Shown: positions 59,000 to 64,000 of the stretch, piece after piece
How the letters are laid out: each line of letters starts with the position of its first letter
Numbering within the stretch: position 1 is the first letter of the stretch
Assembly: GCA_008933995.1 (NCBI GenBank)
Contig: WARS01000010.1
Location: 13,999,210-14,063,209 of the forward strand
Reading direction: 5' to 3'
DNA: 64,000 nucleotides
Source: Datnioides undecimradiatus
Taxonomy: Eukaryota > Chordata > Actinopteri > Lobotiformes > Datnioididae
Position numbers and translations under genes: made by a program
Notes under the pieces: generated by a model
What the model saw: only the letters and a program-made list of their open reading frames with translations
What the model was told of the DNA's origin: nothing
The model's database searches: none

Positions 59000-59485
59000 C
59001 TTTTCCACTTCCATTCCTGATACTGCCACTCCCACGTGCCCTGTAGTCATCTCATTCCCCTCACCTGGGTTTCCCTGCCGATCTCAACACCTTCACTATT
59101 CTCATTCCATAACTGGACACTCTCTACATCATATATATGAGTTCTTTCGCTCCCTACCAGATAATTAAGTCATTCACAGTCACATTCGCTGTGCGTCGGT
59201 TGTCAGACTCTAGCCTATGTGCCTGTGCTCTGTTCATCTGTTGTTCTGGAGACTTCTTAGCTGCCTGTTTTTGACATTGTGCTTTTTGGACTTTTTTGCC
59301 TGCCTCGGTAGCTTCGTTTTGTTTGGCTGCTCTTACAGTTTTGAGCCTTGTCTGCATTAATATTCAGTAAGCCTTTGTACCTTTGATTTTGATTGTTGAA
59401 TCATTGAACTGCATCAAGCTCTGCCCCAGTCACCCGCATGTGTTTTCCTTCAATCTATTCCTGTTGCCCTTTTTGCCCCAGCTGT
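59000..59485 (+). mobile_element. LTR-like remnant of a Ty3/gypsy-type retrotransposon
   Basis: TTTCCCTGCCGATCTC, a TATA-like CATATATATGAG near 59132, repeated GCCTG/TTTTTGAC/TTTGGAC words, ATTCAGTAAGCCTTTGTACC near 59361 and a CTGTGACA near 59480 follow the order seen in fish gypsy LTRs. The expected TG start could not be fixed. A following ATGGACTCAGATTTGTC at 59507 could be the beginning of a gag-like leader, but the frame soon ends. Assignment is from remembered word order, without an alignment. Confidence 0.45.
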
Positions 59486-59489
59486 GACA

Positions 59490-60735
59490 ATGTGGTCTCG
59501 CAAGGCATGGACTCAGATTTGTCTTATACCCCCTGTGCATCCAAGGTTGTTGGAGTAGGGCCCTTGAGGAATGAGTACAAACAGGCAGCTCTGACTCTGA
59601 TGAGATGCTGATGGCATCAAGCATCACAGAGCAGATGAGCCAGGTGACAAGTCAGGCACGGAACAGCACTATGTCTCTGGTTAATTTTCAAAATAAAACA
59701 CCTTTTTCAGACACAGGATCCTAAAAAAAGACAAATATATCTTATTATGTAGCCTCTTTACCCATCGCAGAAGCACAAACATCAGTGAAAATGACCAAAT
59801 CTACAAAATCTGAACATGCTGACAACATCTCGCTGGATTAAAGCCCAGCTTCTGACACAGTGTTGGGGTGTGAAGCAAAACAAAATCCTGTCTTCTCTGG
59901 GTTGATGTACCCAACATCATCACACAATGAAACCATAAATGTCCTCAAGTGGTGTCACTTGAGTCAGTTGCGGGTGAAGATTCCAGGTTGGAAAGTGAAG
60001 TCAAGAGGGAAGTGAGCCTACGAGACCTCTGTAGCGCGCTCCTCATCTCTGCTGCAGGCAAGATGATCTAAGCTGCATTAACCACCAGCAGCAGAACACA
60101 TCTATGAGTCTGATGATTGTTTCAGTTTTACCATGCTATGGTGGAGTATCTTTAAGTTTAATGAAAAACTACTCAACACTGCTATCCCAGCTGATAAAAG
60201 CACATTAGCTATTTTCTGTCTATTATGCTCTAACGTGTTCTCCACTCAAACAAATGTAGCCATGAAACTGTTAAAACCACAGTCAATAAAATGTCTTTTG
60301 ATGATTACTAGGAGTGTTATATCCTGCCTTGGCAAAGCCTCTCTAACAGCATGTATTTGCACCTCCCCTCAGGCAGGCAGCGAGCACAACCAAATGGGCA
60401 CGCTGGTTAAAAGCTTCCTCAGCGGATCTGTGGCAGTGGAGGAATGGTTCTGAGGCAGAAAAGCGGAAAAAAAACAAAAAAACCAAAACACACATCATTT
60501 TCTTTGGCTTTAAAAGCCTTGAACAGTCTGACTACGTTCCGGGTTACAGTTACTAGGAAGTCTGAGACTTTATGCAGGCAGTGATTAGAACAGGAGATGA
60601 TGTAGATGGGCAGACATGGACGAGGTGGATAACTAAAAAATGTGAAACACATCAAGTGCAGACGGTGTACCGAGAGACAAAATTAGAAAGGCTTAAAGTG
60701 GTCTGTCTGCTAACGGTGACCTCCCGCACCCCCTT
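59490..60735. other. Intergenic, no gene recognised
   Basis: A 106-codon open frame at 60133-60453 (+) has no known motif. A-rich stretch at 60466-60488. Confidence 0.45.
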
Positions 60736-60739
60736 CCCC

Positions 60740-61250
60740 TCTTCATAATTTGCTAATTGTATCATTAAAAAACAAACCAAATCTAACAAAGCTTCCTCTC
60801 ATTTAGATGATCAAGCAGCAAGAAGATGCTGCACGCACTTCATTTCATTTCTCTGTGTGACTCTCATGAACATGAAGCTGATGTTTCAGTTCCCATTATT
60901 GCCCAGAGACTGGCTGTGATCATGAGTGAGTCACACTCCCCATAATGAGGCTCCAGCAGACTCTTAGAGGTTAGCAGAGGTGCCATCTCGACGCCAGTGG
61001 CTAATTGACGATTATGTACAGTACACGGTCTGGGCAAAATCATTCATTTTAATGGGGTGATTATTGGCAGGAAAGACATGTAGCCCCTACGGTGGCCTCT
61101 GAGGGACAGTCTGACACCAGAGGGGCGAGTGAGGTGAGTTCACCATGGTGATCTAATCTCCTGGCAGGAACTATCAGGGGAACGAAAACAAGTTTAATTT
61201 CCTGTGTCTTAGAGTCAGGATATGTACCTTGCTGTAGAGAGGTGTCACTG
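60740..61250. promoter_or_regulatory. Possible conserved noncoding element
   Basis: Unique sequence with CATAATTTGCTAATTGTATC, TGGCTAATTGACGATTATG, TCATTCATTTTAATGGGG and the near-palindromic TTCACCATGGTGATC. No coding potential and no repeat words. Enhancer reading is inference. Confidence 0.25.
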
Positions 61251-61254
61251 AGGC

Positions 61255-63425
61255 TAAGGGAAAAAAAGAAGCAGCAGCCACACAGGCAGGCATCGCTGAT
61301 ATTATCACATTTTAATATTTCTCTCCATCTAACTGCGCCGCTGTTCTAATTGGATCCATAGCTACAATGTGGATACCTGGTGCTTTATTATCTATCTGTG
61401 GAGCATTAGACACGCAGCGCCGTATGCTCTGGGATGATATCTGTTACCCTGTGAAGATGCGATTTCACAACACTAGCAGGCTTGAGGGTACCAGATACCC
61501 ACATATATCTGACCGTTAGTTAAGTGTGGAACTTTGCCGGTTTTGTCCTCATTAAAGCTATATGGTCAGCTTTATATTCTGCTTAAAACAGGTCGGCTGG
61601 GTTTGGAGTTTTGGAAAACTGAAACCATTAAATGAAATGGAAGCTGACGTGAAGCAGCACAGTTTGGGATTCTTAGGTTAAATCTGTAGTAAAATAAAAT
61701 AATTTCACAGTGAACTAATTACAGTACCTTGGTGCTTAATGCACTTTTAGAGCTGGGTAAATGGCCGGCTATGTGTAGTCAGTTTATTATCCTATCAAAT
61801 GCTAATGCTAATGCTAGAAATGAAAAGCAAGTAACGGTGCCCTTGGGAACCAAAAAACTACAAATTATATTATATTATAATTACTTACTAAATTATAATT
61901 ATATAAATTCCATTACATGGTCTCAATCCTTACCACAGGGCAATGTCACATCTACCCCCCTACTGGTAGCAGTAAGCCGGTAGTTTACAGTCTTCAGCAT
62001 AGAAGATGAGTCTGAGAGGAGTTTCTGTCTCAAGCCCAAAGTGTTTGCCGACACCGGCTTTAAAATGTAGGCTGTGTCTGACTGTGTGTGAACACATCAG
62101 TGTGTGCGGACACCCATGGTGCTATAAGGAAAACCACATGCATGTTCATGTCTGCATTAGTTTTAGTTTATGTCGCCATTTACAGTGCCCGGGGCAAATT
62201 TACCGTACGTTCTCTCCCACTGGTTCACATCCTCTATTCTGTTTGAAAGTGTTTCTGAAATCACATCCAAGCTGAGCTGCTCGATGGCTCCACCACCGAC
62301 TCAGTCTGTGATGTAATGTTTCACATTCACAGCTCCACCAGCCTCTTGCAGTCTTTTGTCTGCCTTAAATCTGCGGTCATAATGTATAAACTCCTCTCTA
62401 TACTGTTGATGTCCCTCAAGGCTATGTTTTCAGTCCTGCACCTTTTGGTACCTATTTGCTCTTCTTCAGTAAACTCTTCTATTGCATTTGCAAATGCCTG
62501 AAGCGTGACGTCCCTTGTGGAGACGTTGCTGTTTGTGCAACTCTGGTAGGGTGCACAGGCATGGCGGCAAAACTTAGCACAGTGTGAAATGTGGCCATCT
62601 TCAAATGCTGCATACAATGTCTATATATCCTCCACTGGTCAGGTCACAAACAAAGCAAGGCTGTGAAGCCTAAGACACAAGGCAACATACTGAACAGTTA
62701 GAACATATGAACATATTGAACTACTTTACAAAATAATAAGAATAAACGGCTTTCAGCAGGGGACTCAGAGATATTTTATTGAAAAAGTTACATACGATGA
62801 GAAAGCTGGCTCCTGGATTGGTTGCCATAGAGATCTGCTCCCAGCTAATAAAACACTTTCTTCATCATCTGCACATGGCAGTTTACATATGTGAGGGTGT
62901 GTGTTGAGGAGTGTTTACCGTCAGTTTGATTAGAGACATTTGTGCTTGCAGCCTTGGAATGACAAGAGTGACAAGATACCCACTGTGTAGTTTAACTATT
63001 GTTTTTTTTGACTGTAACATGTTAAATCAGGTTGTGACTAACACGTGTTTAAAAGGTCACTTTAAATCAGTATGTGTTCTTTAAGCTGACCTGCATGTGC
63101 TGAATCTCAACAACAACAGAAAAGCAGGCGGGGCTGTGATGACAACATGCAGTCGGTCAGTCTGTAGTTGCCCATGGCTCCCACTAGGTGTTACTAAATA
63201 CTTTAATGTTTAATGATGTGGAATTTGATCCAATTCTTATTATAGTCAGTGTTGGTAAGGGTTCCCTTTACCATAGCAACAGTAAATATGTAATAAAGGG
63301 CCAATAAATATTTTGGTCTAGGCCTAGTTCACACTTCCTCAACTCTTGGAGCTGTTTTTGCTGTCCACCACAAACTGAAGGCCTTCTGTTTCTGTGCTCG
63401 TTTGGCGATGTCTTAACAAGGTCTC
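61255..63425. other. Intergenic, no gene recognised
   Basis: AT-only patch with repeated ATTATAATTA words at 61861-61908. Perfect 14-bp palindrome GCATTTGCAAATGC at 62484-62497. A 96-codon - strand open frame at 62327-62617 has an ordinary amino-acid mix but no recognised family. Confidence 0.45.
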
Positions 63426-63429
63426 CCCG

Positions 63430-63790
63430 GCAATAGAATCCAAAACAAAATGTTGGCCTAATTGGCGCTGGTTAATAAGTTTATTTCAGGCACATGCTCG
63501 GGTGCCTTTATTATAGCTCAGAGGGGTCTTGTATTCTCTCAGGGCTTTTGTGAGAAATTAAATGAAGAATACATTGTGCTAATGAAGCTGCAAAGGGAAT
63601 ATTAGAGAAAGAGATTGATCAAAGGAAGAGTCTGTCGTTTTAAAGGTTACTTAGCATGGTGTGACTTGATTTTCAATTTCCTGTTGCCCAGGATCTGGCC
63701 TCTAAATCCTTCGAAAGAATCAACATATTTTGTTCTCTAATGAGTACTGTAGTCTCATTTAGCATTCTGGGATTCATGAGCTGAGATGTC
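63430..63790. promoter_or_regulatory. Possible conserved noncoding element
   Basis: Unique AT-rich sequence with GGCCTAATTGGCG, GGTTAATAAG, GAAATTAAATGAAG, TGATCAAAGG (TCF-like) and GCTAATGAAG words. No frame, no repeat. Inference from word content only. Confidence 0.25.
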
Positions 63791-64000
63791 TTCTCATGGA
63801 CATGAATGGCCAAGAATAAATGTCATCTTTAAAATAGTGTAATATAAAAGTGTTTTATTGGCTTGTATAGTCAGAAATGTATATTACAGAAGCAAGTTGT
63901 TGTGGTTGATTTGATGTTTGTTGCAGCAGGTCCAAGACAGACAACGGCACGTTTCTTTTCCAGGGAATAAGGAGCAGGGATTGATGTTAATTCCATAATG
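63791..64000. other. Right edge, nothing recognised
   Basis: Unique sequence without gene, repeat or motif that could be supported. Confidence 0.5.

Noticed and set aside
62327-62617. 96-codon - strand frame with ordinary residue composition
   Set aside because: Looked more protein-like than most, but no family, splice context or neighbouring exon could be recognised.
1-64000. miR-137 or the DPYD gene, neighbours of PTBP2 in mammals
   Set aside because: I looked for the mature miR-137 sequence on both strands and for DPYD-like exon peptides and saw neither.
1-64000. CRISPR arrays, tRNAs, rRNAs, bacterial operons
   Set aside because: No regularly spaced repeats, cloverleaf sequences or compact gene arrays; the DNA is vertebrate in character.

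Overview
The window is vertebrate nuclear DNA, almost certainly from a teleost and probably a percomorph. It has spliced genes with GT-AG introns, long AT-moderate intergenic stretches, many CA/GT and GA microsatellites, and eroded copies of dispersed repeats familiar from percomorph genomes. No bacterial gene structure, operon, tRNA, rRNA or CRISPR array is visible. The open frames of 60-150 codons scattered through the window are what chance would give in vertebrate DNA.

One protein-coding gene can be reconstructed completely: a polypyrimidine-tract-binding protein of the PTBP2 (nPTB) subtype on the + strand, with coding exons from 28558 to 40697. It has fourteen coding exons with matching splice phases. 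They encode 518 residues, or 514 with an alternative donor, arranged as an N-terminal nuclear-localisation region and four RRMs. A CpG-dense stretch around 28370-28720 marks the likely promoter and first exon. The 3' UTR runs to one of two AATAAA signals at 41766 and 41967.

The most informative regulatory layers lie inside this gene. (1) A 34-nt exon at 38297-38330 is flanked by very long C/T-rich tracts. Skipping it frameshifts into a stop at 38954, the structure of the PTB cross-regulated NMD switch known in mammals. (2) Intron 6 appears to use a GC donor. (3) Exon 8 has two in-frame donors 12 nt apart. (4) The 3' UTR carries seed matches for miR-124 (two), miR-133, miR-9 and miR-128, the miR-133, miR-9 and second miR-124 matches being packed into 21 nt.

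The flanks, 1-28300 and 42000-64000, look like a gene desert. They hold microsatellites, two degenerate LINE reverse-transcriptase tails, an LTR-like remnant, several dispersed teleost repeats, a few perfect or near-perfect inverted repeats, and stretches resembling conserved noncoding enhancers. Perfect POU octamers (ATGCAAAT or its complement) seem over-represented. One CCAAT / GC-box / TATA-like arrangement near 18.4 kb may be an isolated promoter. No novel multi-gene system was found. The candidate novelties are regulatory and are given with their uncertainty.
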